Part shown: in pieces, positions 47,001-56,975 of the stretch
Position numbering within the stretch: position 1 is the stretch's first letter
Layout: each line of letters begins with the position of its first letter
Source: Vitis vinifera
Lineage: Eukaryota > Streptophyta > Magnoliopsida > Vitales > Vitaceae
Length of the DNA: 64,000 bases
Direction: 5' to 3'
Assembly (NCBI RefSeq): GCF_030704535.1
Contig: NC_081808.1
Coordinates: forward strand, 22,261,501 to 22,325,500
Program-made: the position numbers and the translations under genes
Notes under the pieces: generated by a model
What the model saw: only the letters and a program-made list of their open reading frames with translations
Databases searched by the model: none
What the model was told of the DNA's origin: nothing

Positions 47001-50000
47001 AATTTCTGGAACCAGGAAGTGTTCAGAAAATTGGGGGATAGCTGTGGAGGTTTGGTTGCAGTGGATGACGACACAACCAACTTCTCTTAGCTTCAGTGGG
47101 CTAGGTTTTTAGTGAAGACGGATGGTAAGGATTTATCGAGGACATTAAATCTGGTGGTGGGCTCTATGTGCTTCGCAATTCAACTTTGGTGGCAGGTGCC
47201 GCCTTAGGTGTCGGTGACAGTGCCGGTGCAAGGAAGGGAAAGGCCACAGGGTAGAGACGAAGGGTCCTTGGCTTCACACGTGGGAAGTAGTGCGGGGCCA
47301 TCGTGGGTACAAGGAACTATGGAAGCAGGTGAGAAGGGTAGTGATGAGCAGGTGGGAGCTGATACTGTGGGGCATGGCCGGGATATGGCGAGGGGTACTG
47401 AAGCAGGTGAGGAATTTGATGGGAAGGGAAAGGGAGCAGTTGAGAACATGGGTGTTGTCTCAGAAGGAGTGGTTTGAAGGGGAAAAGGTAGTGGGCCTAG
47501 TGTGTGTTGGGCTGAGTCAAGTAAGGGGAGAAGCTTTAAGAAGGTGGGAGCCTAGGGGGGCTGCATGCAGCCTGTGGGCTTGGGGAAGCTCGAGGCCCAT
47601 GAAGGATTTGGAGCGGGCCTTAGTCAAGAGGGTCATTACCCGTCTTTGGGAATGTTAAAGGAAGGCGGGCTCAGGGGTTTGGGCCAGCCCATTCAAGAGG
47701 ATGTGGCCCAGATGGGTTACGATGGAGGTTTAAAGAAAGCTAGGGCTCCTGTGTCTCATTCTTCGTGTGTGGAGTCAAGGCTCGTCGAGGCCATTGTCGG
47801 CACTGTGCTGTGGATTGAAGAAGGAGGGACGACTGGAGCAGATGAGGCTCTTTTGGAGGAAGGTTCCAGGTACCCCCATCTCGTAACCTGTTCTTTTATT
47901 AGCTTTGGGGATTGGGGACTTCCTTCTTCTTCTTCTTCTTTCTGTGGGGGAAAAAAAAGGGATTTGTGGCTGATCGGGACTTGGTGGCGTTCGAGGGGCC
48001 ACCTTTGGTGAATGGAGAAGGGAGGGTTGACCCGTTGAGGATTATTGAGGCTGATGGGAGGGAGAGAGAAATTTCGTATGACATGGAGAAGGATGTTAAG
48101 GAGAGTGAGGGGGGAGAAATGCCGACAGAAGTTGTGGGAAGAGCCTCGGAGGAAGAGAACAGAAGTGGGCTGGGATTGTGGATGAACGGAGATTTTGTGA
48201 ATCTTTGCCGGTGTTTGGGTATGCCTACGGAGGGTTTTGAGGGGGAAATTCTACTGTTATTAAGAAGAATGGAAGAGTGAAAAAATTGTAAGGGCGGTGC
48301 GGCAGGAAAAAGAAGGAAGGTTCAAAAGGTATCCAAATCAGAGAGAGAATTGAAAAAGCTTGAGTGCTCAGTGAATTATTGTGGTAATGGAAAGAGTGCG
48401 GGGTTACTTCAGATTGCTAACTGAAGTTGGAGTTTTGTCGGTTCTGTGAGGGGTGAGGGGATTTTCAAGGTTGGTGTCATGAAATTAAGAGTTTTGTCGT
48501 GGAATGTTAGAGGGACTAATGATAGAGAGAAAAGAAAGGTGATTAAGGCGTTGATCAAGGGTCAAAAGGTGGATTTGGTGTGTTTACAGGAGACCAAGAT
48601 GCAGGAAATGTTAGGGATGATAGTTAGAAGCCTCGGAGTGGGAAGATGTCTGGACTGGAAGGTGTAAAATTCAAGGGGAGCTTCTGGTGGTGTGCTAGTG
48701 TTCTGGGATAAGAGGGTGCTTCAATTATTGGAAGCGGAAGTGGGGAACTTTTCAGTATCCTACAAATTCAAAAGCTGTGAGGACGATTTCTGTTGGATTT
48801 TCTCTGGGGTTTATGGGCCTTCGTTGAAGAAAGAAAGAGAGGATTTTGGGGCTGAATTAAGGGCGGTGAGGGGTCTTTGGAGTGATCTTTGGTGTGTGGC
48901 AAGGGATTTCAATGTTGTGAGGTTCCTTGTGGAAAGCAATAGGGGAGGCAGATTATCTTTTTCAATGAGGAGATTTTCGGAGATTATTGAGGATTTAGAG
49001 TTGAGGGACCTATCTTTGCAAGGAGGTTCCTTCACTTGGAAGGGAGCCCATTCAAGGCTCGATCGGTTTTTGGTCTCAAATGAGTGGGAGGATCATTTCT
49101 CTGGGACTGTGCAGTGTGTCCTTCCTAAGCCGATATCGGATCATTTTCCAATTCTTTTAGATGGGGGAGGAGTTAGGAGTGGTCTGATGCCTTTCAGGTT
49201 TGAGAATATGTGGTTGAAGGAAGAAGGGTTCAAAGAAAAAGTGCAGGAGTGGTGGGTGGGCCTCAATTTTAGTGGGTTTGCGAGCTTTGTGCTGGCTTCT
49301 AAATTGAAAGCTTTGAAGCCTTTGTTGAGAAATTGGAATAAACTGGAGTTTGATAAAGTGGAAGTCAATAAGGTTTTGGCTTTGAATAAGGTGGATTTCT
49401 GGGACAAAGTGGAATTAACTCGGCCTCTCTCTGTTCAGGAGGTGGATGCAAGGAGAGAAGCAAAGGAGGATTTTAAAAAGTGGGTGTTGTTGGAAGAGAT
49501 TTTGTGGAGACAGAAATCAAGAGAAGTTTGGCTGAGAGAGGGGGACAGGAACACTAGTTTCTTCCACAGGATGACCAATGCTCACAAGAGGAGGAACATG
49601 TTATACCGGGTCAAAATAAATGGAGTTTGGTTAATAGAAGAGAATGAGGTTAGAGATGGGGTGGTGAATGAGTTTAAATTTATGCTGTCTGTTGTGGGAG
49701 GTTGGAGACCCAGCATAAGAGGGATGTCTTTCGAGAGGTTGAAGGCTGTGGATGCAGCTAATCTGGAGGAGCCGTTCTCGGAGCAGGAGGTGCTGGAGGC
49801 TCTTAAAGGTTTTTGTGGGGATAAAACGCCTGGGCCTGATAGATTTACTATGGCTTTTTGGCAATCTTCTTGGGAGTTTGTGAAAGAGGAGGTCATGGGG
49901 TTTTTTAGGGATTTCCATAATCATGGCCGTTTCGTTAAAAGTCTTAATGCTACTTTTATTGTTTTGATCCCAAAGAAAAGAGGGGCAGAAGACTTAAGGG

Positions 50001-53000
50001 ATTTTAGGCCTATTAGCTTGGTGGGAGGTCTGTATAAGTGGTTGGCTAAAGTTCTAGCCAATAGGTTAAAGACGGTGGTGGGGAAGGTGGTCTCCAAGGC
50101 TCAAAATGCTTTCGTGAAAGGAAGGCAAATTCTGGATGCTGTTCTTGTGGCTAATGAGGTTTTAGACTCGGTTTTAAAAAGTAAGGAAGGGGCAGTGATG
50201 TGCTAGTTGGACATTGAGAAGGCGTATGACCATGTGGAATGGTCTTTTTTGTTTTTAGTCATGAGTAAGATGGGTTTTGGGAAAAATGGATTAGGTGGAT
50301 GAAGTGGTGTATCTCCACTGTCAGTTTTTTCGTTTTGGTGAATGGGTCTTCCTCAGGCTTTTTTCAAAGCTCTAGAGGGTTAAGACAAGGGGATTCTCTC
50401 TCTCCGTACCTTTTTGTGTTGGTTATGGAAGCTTTCAGTAGTCTCCTGAGGAGTGCAGTAGAGGGGGTTTTTGTGTCAGCTTGTAAGGCGAGGAGCAGGG
50501 GTGGCGAGGGAGTTAAAGTGTCACACCTTCTGTTTGCTAATGACACTTTGGTTTTTTGTGGAGCTTCCAAGGATCAAATGCTGTATTTAAGTTGGATTTT
50601 AATGTGGTTTGAGGCCATGTCGGGTTTGAGAATTAATCTTGATAAAAGTGAGCTTATTCCGGTGGGTTGTGTGGATGATGCAGAGGAGTTGGCTGCAGCT
50701 ATTGGTTGTAAGGTTGGAAGTCTTCCAACCACTTATTTGGGGTTGCCTTTAGGTGCGCTACACAGATCGTTGGCTGTTTGGGACAGTGTGGAGGAGAGAA
50801 TGAGGAAAAAATTGGCTAGATGGAAGAGCCAATACATATCCAAAGGAGGTAGGATCACTTTGATTCGGAGTACTCTAGCTAGTATGCCCATTTACTTTAT
50901 GTCCATGCTCTCTATGCCAAGAAAAGTCAGACTGAGGTTAGAGCGAATTCAGAGGGATTTCTTATGGGGAGGTGGAGCTCTTGAGAGGAAGCTTCATCTA
51001 GTTAGGTGGGATCTGGTTTGCCTTGAGAAGTGTAATGGGGGGTTGGGGGTTAAGAGCCTTTCTATCCTCAATAAGGCTCTTTTGTGTAAATGGAGTTGAG
51101 ATTTGCTATTGAGAGAGAGGCTTTTTGGAACCAAGTGATTAGGGGAAAGTATGGGGAGGAGCGGGGGGGATGGAGTTCAAAGGAAGCAAAGGGGGGGTAT
51201 GGTGTGGGGTTGTGGAAAACTCTTAGGAAGGATTGGGAAGTTGTAAAAAGTAGGCTATTTTTTGTTGTGGGGAATGAGCAAAGGGTAAAGTTTTGGAAAG
51301 ATATTTGGTGTGGGGTGAACCTCTTTGTGTTTCTTTTCCTTCATTATTTGCTTTGGCGGTTTTTAAGGATGCTTGGGTTAAGGATGTTTGGAGGTACAAT
51401 GAGAGTGGGGGAAGTTGGAGCCCGTTGTTTTCTAGACTGTTGAATGATTGGGAGTTGGACGAGGTGTGCAGTTTTTTTGTGGCCTTAAATGGGAAACGAA
51501 TTCAGCAAGGTGTGGATGATAGGGAGATTTGGAGAAAGACTAAATGTGGGAAGTTTTCAGTTAAGTCTCTTTACAAATCATTAGTATCAGGCCATCTAGC
51601 CTCCTTCCCTTCGTTGGTTATTTGGAAAGTCTCGGTGCAGCCTAGAGTGAGTTTTTTTGGGTGGGAAGCAACGTGGGGGAAGGCCCTCACCCTAGATCAG
51701 CTTCAAAGGAGAGGTTTGGCACTAGCGAACAGATGTTACCTTTGCCAAAGGAACGAAGAATCAATTGATCACATTCTACTCCATTGTGAAAAGCCAAGGA
51801 CTCTTTGGGTGTTGCTTTTCTCTTTGTTCGGGGTGCAGTAGGTGCTGCCAGCCATGGTGAAGGAGATGTTTTTGGGGTGGAATGGGACCTTTGTGGGTAA
51901 GAAGAGGAAGGGTGTTTGGAAAGCAAGTCCATTGTGCCTATTTTGGACGGTTTGGAAGAGAAGGAACAAAGTGGCTTTTGAGGAAATAGAGCTGTCAATT
52001 CAAAGGCTTAAGTCATCTTTTGTTTATCTTCTTTGGTTGGAGACAAAAATGTCTATAAAAGATGGTCCCTCAACCTTAGTTGATTTTGTTGATTGGGTGG
52101 TCTCCCGTTAAGGGTGGTTTTTGGGTTGCTCCTAGGGCCTTGGCGTTTAGCTAGGGTGTGAGGGGCGTTTTTTTTCTTTCTTGTAATTCTAGCCACTGCT
52201 TTGGTGGCTTTTTAATACAATCTCTTTATTTATCAAAAAAAAAAAAAAAAAAAAATTATTGGAGACATGTGAATTTATTTTGGGGCTACCTCAACTTTGG
52301 ATGAATTCACACAACTTGGGTTTGAATGGACTATATCAATCTTATTGTTGGTGACATGAATTTATTAAAAGATTGTATAAATACAATAATAGTACTCTTG
52401 AAAAAATAAAATAAATCTGATTGATTTCCTTGGGTAATCCTTTTTAACATATGAATTTTCTTCCTTGGCCGTAGGATATTCTTTTAATAATATATGAATT
52501 ATATATTTATTATGTTACCGGTTCAATCGTGGTTCAATCATTGGTCTGACTATTGAACCCAGAAAAGATGACTTTTTCTGTTCAATGATCGGTCTGGTTA
52601 TGAAAACATTGATTATACATTCATATATATATATATGTTTTTTTTTTTTTGTGATCAGAAATCATACATTCATTTGAGATTGTAAATTTAATGATCTCTT
52701 GTGTTCCTTTAATATTAATTAACCATTTTTTATTCTTCACTCACCATATTTGCAGCCTCCACGAGCAAAGCATTGCCATGATTGTGACAAATGCGTTCTT
52801 CAGTTTGATCATCATTGTGTTTGGCTTGGAACATGCATAGGCCAGGGCAACCATTGTCGATTTTGGTGAGTTTATGTCTTTCTGATGTGTTATTCACCAA
52901 TTGCTCCAAAATTTTCCTATATGTAAATATCTCTTGATGTGGATTTTGAAAGTTTTCTAAGCAACATTGAAACTGGTAAACTATTTGTTAAAAACTTAAT

Positions 53001-56000
53001 TTGAATGTGAATGGCTGAATTTTTTTGTTCATCTGTATTGTACCCTGTATTTTATATTGTTGAACCAATTGAGTTTATCCCTTGTTCATCATCAATGGAG
53101 TGTTATCCTCAGTTATTTACTAAGTGCTTAGTCCATTTTATCATGTCTCTTATGTACCTCTTTTAAGTTGTGTGCAAGTTGTCAACTTATTTCCATTGTC
53201 ATTGAGTTCTGATTTGATTTGGATCTTCTCGAATTTGTTATATAATTCGATTCCAATAAACTAACCATGATTAGGAAATGCATACTTATGCTACCAGCTA
53301 TAGAAATGTGCACACTAGAGGCAGCTATGTAGCTGTTAGCACAAAATAAAAATTTCTTTCCATTTAGTTGTGGACCACGTAAGGGGCTGGTGGGGCACAA
53401 GGCCCCCCCCTCTCTCCCGCCTTTTTTTTTTTTCTCTTTTTGAACTTTGTATGATTATTTTGAACAAAATAAAATGGAAAATGGCAGCTTTGTCTTGCCT
53501 AAAAAAATATAAATTTTATTTTGAAATTTCAGAAGGCAAATTGGCATAAAAAAAGAAGAAAAAAGGCTAGCCGTCGCCCCTGCCACCCCCCCTTCTCTCT
53601 CTCTCTCTCTCTCTCTTTTTTGATAGGTAAATAAGCAGACCTCTCTCTGTTTTTAATCCCATCTTCATCATTTTTTTCTCTTGTAACTATTATCCTAATT
53701 TATTTTTCTTTCTTTCGTATGCTAACTATTTTATTTTATTAAATAATTTTTTTAGTGTTGTGTTCTCTTTAGTTTCAATTTGAAAATTTTATTTTGTTTA
53801 AAACTTTTTGAGATTTAATTAAATGATGGCTAATTTACAACTGAACTATATGATTATATTGGATTATATTCTAGTTAATTATTCAACTTAAGAGAGTTTA
53901 TGTTTATTTTTAACCATATGCTATAATATGGCTGAATAGGATACTTTAAATCATAGACAATAAGAATTGTTTATGTTTTAGTGATAGTGCTACTCTCATG
54001 TTACTATACGCTAGATAATTCTTAAATAAAAGACCGGATTACTTTCAATTGATTTGTATTTAGTTTATTTGAAAAGCTCTTAAAATTTATTAGAGAGATT
54101 ATTGAATTCTTTGAATTTTTTTTAAATGTGTTTTTTTTGTTACAAAAAATTAATAGAATTGTTGAAAATTTTGTAGTCATCTTTCTCTAATAAATTACTT
54201 AGTTTGTTGAATGATAATGAGGGTACCGTCATCTACTTTTCAAATTTATTTATGGTTATTATAATGCATATTATCACCATTGCCCCCTTTACTGAAAGTT
54301 TCTGGCTCCACCACTTTTCTCATTGAATGGTTATGAAGGGTTAGCTGTTTAAAATACTATAGGTCCTTGTCAAAACACCTCTTCCTTTCTTTTTTTTTTT
54401 TTTTTTCATACGTTGCTATATTTTCCTAACTAAGGCCTATTTTGTTATACCAGGTGGTACATTTGTGAAGAGACAGCATTATGCCTCTGGACTGGCATCT
54501 TGTATATCTCATACTTGAAAGCTAACATATCAAGGGCTTGGTAATGTTTCAACTTCTCATGTTATGTTTGAAATTTAACACAGCTGATACATGCAATGTC
54601 TAATGGTCTTGGTGCTCTTTCACAATTACACTGCCAAGCATTTTTTTTTTAAAAAACAAGGGGTGGTGTCTTGTAATTATTTGGTTGTTGTGGTTTGTTA
54701 TGGTATTTTAGTTAGCCATCTATGGAGGGTTTTTAATCCTCTTGCTTTAATTGAAATTTATAATTGGATTCTGCTCTGGGATTGTTGGCAGGTGGATGGA
54801 TGCAATTATGATAGTGCTGTTGGTTACCTTGTCAATTTCCTTGATTTTTCTGCTTCTCCTGTTACTTTTCCATAGGTAAGTTTTTCTCAGTTATGAACTA
54901 ATTTAATTTTTTTTCTTAGTATCATAATGTTTATGATATGATTTATTATCTGTAGCTTTATATGCTGTGTAATATAGAAGTCAAACTGTACTACTACTAA
55001 TTGCTTTCTTCTTGTTTGCTATCCTTGAATCTTTCTATGATCTGCTTCTATTGTTCCTATTTTAGTCATATGTTTTAATGTTATGCTTCACTAGTTTACT
55101 TCCATAAGTTGTTTGGTGAATATGTATATTGCATTATTATAGCTTTAGCCAGTATGTTGCTATAAAGGGCATGACTCTTAAGTGTTCTAGTCCTGATTGT
55201 CTTTTCTACAGCTATCTTGTTGCAACAAACCAAACTACTTATGAGCTTGTAAGGCGTAGACGCATTCCATATCTAAGGTTTGCTAATTCTTTTATGCTCT
55301 TGTGATTATGCTTAGAACACATTTAACATTTTAGTTCTTATGAATTGATGACTTCAAGCCACTAAGGCTATTTTGGTTCTTAGAAAGTACCAAGGAAAGA
55401 AAAAATGTCCAGACAAATGATTTTTTCACGTTTGATTGTAATATACAAAATATGAAAGAAAATCAAATATAATTAAAAATTGTTAGAAACTTATGCATTT
55501 TCAAATTATTTAATTCTTATATAGAAAAGTTAAAATAAATGAAATGAGTTTGAGCCTTTGAGGTAGTGTATAAAAATAATTTATCGACTTAAATTTTTTT
55601 TTTTTTATTTCCCTTCATTTTTTCTTTCCCTCTACTATTCCTCTTTATTTTCTTTCCCTTGCATTTTTCCTCCAAATTTCCGAGAACTAAACGTAGCCTA
55701 ATTCATCACTTGGTGCATTATGAAAATATGATGTCATGCTGTGTGTTGATTTATTGAATGGTAACTTATATAAAAGGAGTAATTTTCTGAAATATATTTC
55801 TTTATTCAACAAAATTGGTGATGATTTACCGTCATTGAGCAATTGTTCATGGTTTACTGTAACATATTTATGTATCGAACAATTGGTGATGATATTTAAA
55901 GCAAAGATAATTTGCTGGATTAAAAAGGAATGGAACTCTCTTTGCCTTGTTCTGGTCAAAGATGGGGAACCTCACCTTAGATGGAAGGACAACTAGTTTT

Positions 56001-56309
56001 GCAATAATGCATTGATACAATGGACACCTTGGGGGTGGTGTAATAAAATGACCCAATGGAACAGTTAACAATCATGCATGTGTTGATTGTATTAGTTCAA
56101 TTGTAATTCACTAAATTCTTTATGTCAATTGCAGAGGGATTCCTGAAAGAGTGTATCCTTTCAGTAAAGGAGTTTGCACAAATCTGTACGAGTTCTGTTT
56201 TGCCCGCAGCAGCATATACAGGATGGAACCACTTCCATCTGCACAGGAACTTGAAATTAAGTCAAGACCCTACACATGCTTGGATGTTTTAACCTGTCGA
56301 TGCTGCTGA
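35638..56309 (+). CDS. PAT10: DHHC-type protein S-acyltransferase, PAT10 orthologue
   Basis: The enzyme adds palmitate to cysteines of membrane-associated proteins; Arabidopsis PAT10 acts at Golgi and tonoplast. Eleven exons join in frame: 35638-35731, 36007-36121, 43295-43369, 43491-43562, 43722-43859, 45432-45465, 52756-52865, 54454-54540, 54792-54875, 55212-55277, 56135-56309; 1050 nt, 349 residues, all introns GT/AG. Four membrane spans are visible (about 36-55, 73-92, 220-240, 246-268). The cysteine-rich domain runs from [18 protein letters not shown] to residue 210, with DHHC at 194-197 (C197 catalytic), and the TTxE motif is TTYE at 278-281. The tail ends CRCC, as in PAT10. A second in-frame ATG at 35653 (MCRPF) could be the real start. 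Introns 2 and 6 exceed 7 kb through insertions but all exons are intact. Identification rests on recall of the Arabidopsis protein. Confidence 0.95.
37528..37945 (-). mobile_element. LINE 3' relic, part 1 (minus strand), split by Copia
   Basis: On the minus strand the segment reads as the C-terminal part of LINE ORF2: [13 protein letters not shown], then [15 protein letters not shown] and DQVFKSSSF, followed by the 3' tail and a poly A-like run (seen as a T-rich start near 37530). The same order occurs in the large LINE at 51840-52250 on the plus strand. The Copia element sits exactly at the upstream edge of this relic, and the interrupted frame resumes at 42910. Confidence 0.8.
37946..38139 (-). 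repeat. 3' LTR of the Copia element
   Basis: 194 bp, TG...CA ends. It contains a (TA)n run at about 38019-38056 which is shorter in the other LTR. The rest matches the 5' LTR base for base by eye. Confidence 0.92.
38140..38150 (-). promoter_or_regulatory. Polypurine tract of the Copia element
   Basis: On the minus strand the sequence directly before the 3' LTR reads TTGAGGGGGAG. It is the expected primer for plus-strand DNA synthesis. Confidence 0.85.
38147..42241 (-). CDS. Copia Gag-Pol polyprotein, open throughout, protease motif altered
   Basis: One frame of 1364 codons covers all retrotransposon functions. Gag occupies about residues 1-280, with a zinc knuckle C258-C261-H266-C271. The protease motif, normally DSGA, reads DSRA at 333-336: codon 335 is AGA where GGA is expected (plus-strand 41237-41239), which should abolish cleavage. 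Then come the GAG-pre-integrase domain ([12 protein letters not shown]), integrase with [16 protein letters not shown] and [11 protein letters not shown], reverse transcriptase with [13 protein letters not shown] and YVDD (1047-1050), and RNase H with [19 protein letters not shown] and [10 protein letters not shown]. The true start may be the ATG 16 codons in (MNMTTKNQ). The domain order protease-integrase-RT-RNase H defines Copia. Confidence 0.93.
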   Translation of the reverse strand: MGAASLPLQGSLRSKYMNMTTKNQIFTSVISGSPMITSEKLVGSENYLSWSASVELWFMGQGYEDHLVTQEADIPEVDRVQWRKIDAQLCSVLWQSVDPKILLHLQVYKTCFKFWTQAKGLYTNDIQRLYKVASAIVHISQQDLDLSTYIGQIASLKEEFLIVMPLTPDVGAQQTQLDKFFMVLTLIGLRPDLEPIRDQILGSSSVPSLDDVFARLLRISSTQTLPSDSASNSSVLVSQTTSRGGRSGTRGRGQRSHCTYCNKLGHTRDRCYQLHGRPPRTAHMAQSSDSPLPQPPSSYASQTSQASIASVAQPGNASACLTHTSSLGPWILDSRASDHLSGNKDLFSSITTTSALPTVTLANGSQTVAKGIGLALPLPSLPLISVLYTPECPFNLISISKITRTLNCSITFSDKFVTLQDRSTGKTIGIGRESQGLYHLTSDSSPAVCISTDAPLLIHNRLGHPSLSKFQKMVPRFSTLSSLPCESCQLGKHTRVSFPKRLNNRVKSPFELVHTDVWGPCRTASTLGFQYFVTFIDDYSRCTWLFLMKNRAELFSIFQKFYTEIQTQFNISICVLRSDNAREYFSAQFTSFMSHHGILHQSSCAHTPQQNGVAERKNRHLVETARTLLLHSNVPFRFWGDVVLKACYLINRMSSSVLHDQIPHSLLFPDQPLYFLPPRVFGCTCFVHILTPRQDKLSAKAMKCLFLGYSRLQKGYRCYSLETRRYFISADVTFFEDSPFFSTTSESLPVSEVLLIPIVSPPDAMPPRPLQVYHRRPRVVAPLPFPEALADSLPIPSASPTPALPSPNDLPIAVRKGTRSTRNPHPICNFLSYHRLSSPYSAFVSAISSVSLPKSTHEALSHPGWRQAMVDEMAALHSNGTWDLVVLPSGKSTVGCHWVYAVKVGPDGQVDRLKARLVAKGYTQVYGSDYGDTFSPVAKIASVRLLLSMAAMCSWPLYQLDIKNVFLHGDLAEEVYMEQPPGFVAQGESGLVCRLRRSLYGLKQSPRAWFSRFSSVVQEFGMFRSTADHSVFYHHNSLGQCIYLVVYVDDIVITGSDQDGIQKLKQHLFTHFQIKDLGKLKYFLGIEIAQSNSGVVLSQRKYALDILEETGMLDCKPVDTPMDPNVKLVPGQGEPLGDPGRYRRLVGKLNYLTITRPDISFPVSVVSQFLQSPCDSHWDAVIRILRCFKSTPGQGVLYENRGHTQVVGYTDADWAGSPTDRRSTSGYCVFIGGNLISWKSKKQDVVVRSSAEAEYRAMALATCELVWLRHLLRELRFGKDEQMKLICDNQVALHIASNPVFHERTKHIEVDCHFIREKIASGCVATSFVNSNDQLANIFTKSLRGPRIKYICNKLGAYDVYAPA
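42242..42726 (-). other. GC-rich untranslated leader of the Copia element
   Basis: The 485 bp between the primer-binding site and the polyprotein are far richer in G and C than the surroundings, with many CCGG and CGGCG words. Short ORFs on both strands show no domain. It is probably the packaging/leader region. Confidence 0.7.
42727..42739 (-). promoter_or_regulatory. Primer-binding site, initiator tRNA-Met
   Basis: Read on the minus strand, TGGTATCAGAGCC abuts the 5' LTR directly. It is complementary to the 3' end of plant initiator tRNA-Met, the usual Copia primer. Confidence 0.93.
42740..42909 (-). repeat. 5' LTR of the Copia element
   Basis: 170 bp, TG...CA ends. It matches the 3' LTR except for a shorter TA run with GAGA at its start. 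Confidence 0.92.
42910..42990 (-). mobile_element. LINE relic, part 2, upstream of the Copia insertion
   Basis: On the minus strand the bases read like the zinc-binding region of LINE ORF2 (ISHCTKK, then LWQLLFSLFG) and would join directly to part 1 at 37945. This shows the LINE fragment was already in PAT10 intron 2 when Copia landed. The upstream limit of the relic is uncertain. Confidence 0.7.
46860..48285 (+). pseudogene. LINE ORF1, truncated and broken
   Basis: The first frame has the DUF4283-type segment [18 protein letters not shown] followed by [15 protein letters not shown] and a stop at 47090. The frame resumes (LQWARFLV, then [11 protein letters not shown]) with another stop near 47205 and several later breaks. 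It parallels the ORF1 at 20922-23151, whose N-terminal 250 residues are missing here. Confidence 0.75.
48479..52111 (+). pseudogene. LINE ORF2: endonuclease, reverse transcriptase, zinc-binding region; broken
   Basis: The apurinic-type endonuclease starts at 48479 ([15 protein letters not shown], with LVCLQETKM) and continues to about 49170 ([12 protein letters not shown]). The reverse transcriptase follows, with [31 protein letters not shown] and [11 protein letters not shown]. The catalytic FADD motif reads FAND (codon AAT at 50539-50541). The zinc-binding region ends with [17 protein letters not shown]. Breaks: TAA at 48665-48667, TAG near 50204, a frameshift near 50285, frameshifts near 51095 and 51290, and TAG at 51839. 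It cannot support its own movement. Confidence 0.85.
52866..54453. other. PAT10 intron 7
   Basis: The intron is AT-rich with a C run and (CT)n tract (53401-53430 and 53590-53616). TTTTTTGATAGGTAAATAAG (about 53612-53631) matches the extreme 3' tail of the window's LINEs on the minus strand, perhaps a tiny LINE remnant. Otherwise nothing is seen. Confidence 0.4.
55363..55701. mobile_element. Tourist-like MITE, 333 bp, PAT10 intron 10
   Basis: The element runs 55366-55698 with ends GGCTATTTTGGTTCTTAGAA and, reversed, GGCTACGTTTAGTTCTCGGA. TAA lies outside each end (55363-55365 and 55699-55701). The centre is AT-rich with no ORF. Size, inverted ends and TAA duplication fit a non-autonomous PIF/Harbinger element. 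It is not an obvious derivative of the large Harbinger at 25.6 kb, whose ends differ. Confidence 0.7.
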
Positions 56310-56975
56310 CATTGTTAGCATTGTTCCTTTTACATGATTTTTCATTTTTTTGTTTTTTGCTTGCAATTCTTCCCCACAAATTGTTTCAGGTTTTTTGTAG
56401 AAGTAGAAGTAGAAGATCTCCTTGCGGTGTGGGCTTACAGGGTTTGCCTTGCGATGGTCTGTGGTCCTCTGGATTTTTTGCCATATGAAAAAGGAGGATT
56501 GTTTTGTGAGTTCTTGTTCTTATGACTGAACCTTGAAAATTTGTTACGATCCTATTGTTATATGTGGGTATGGACAGCCTGTTTCATTGTTTTTGTGAAA
56601 CAAGTGCACCAACCAATCAAAGATTGACATGTGATGGGGAAAAAAATTCTCTGAATCAGTACATTTCTGCAACATTTCTTGATCCGATTGGGCTAGGCTA
56701 CGCTTTCCAATTGAATGGATGCCGTCTCTGCTCTCTACTTGCTATAGAAATCTTTATGAAATTTGTGATGCTTTTCTCTTAGTATGCCAATTTGAGTTGG
56801 TGATGTCTGAATGAAAGCAATCAGAATATCAGATAGAGGAGAGAGACTTTTAGGTGATATTATGAACTGAATGACAGATATCGTATACAAACAATACACA
56901 CAAATCAGAAATCAGAAAGACCAACAACAAATGTGGGTTTATCAAGGGTGGAAGAACTTGGCTTCCATGTCAGTG
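56310..56975. other. PAT10 3' UTR and convergent intergenic space
   Basis: The PAT10 3' UTR presumably occupies the left part. Two short open frames at 56276-56525 overlap the last exon in other frames and have no domain. The next gene remnant is on the opposite strand. Confidence 0.45.

Larger units (their letters stand above)
46850..52255 (+). mobile_element. L1-type LINE, about 5.4 kb, inside the hAT-like element
   Basis: The LINE lies in PAT10 intron 6 in the same direction as the gene. It is 5'-truncated within the DUF4283 region of ORF1 and ends in poly A (52235-52255). ORF1 remnants span about 46860-48280, ORF2 48479-52111. Both are broken. No clear target duplication was found at the truncated end; the 5' boundary is approximate. 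Confidence 0.85.
46186..52619. mobile_element. hAT-like non-autonomous element split by a LINE, PAT10 intron 6
   Basis: The ends are CAATATTTTAAAAATTGG (from 46194) and, on the opposite strand at the right end (52611), CAATGTTTTCATAACCAG. Directly outside are ATCATACA (46186-46193) and ATTATACA (52612-52619), an 8-bp duplication with one mismatch, the hAT hallmark. Internal arms rich in GACCGGT and GGTTCAA words lie at 46200-46350 and 52515-52610. Without the inserted LINE (about 46850-52255) it would be close to 1 kb and has no transposase. The family assignment rests on the ends and the 8-bp flank only. Confidence 0.7.
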
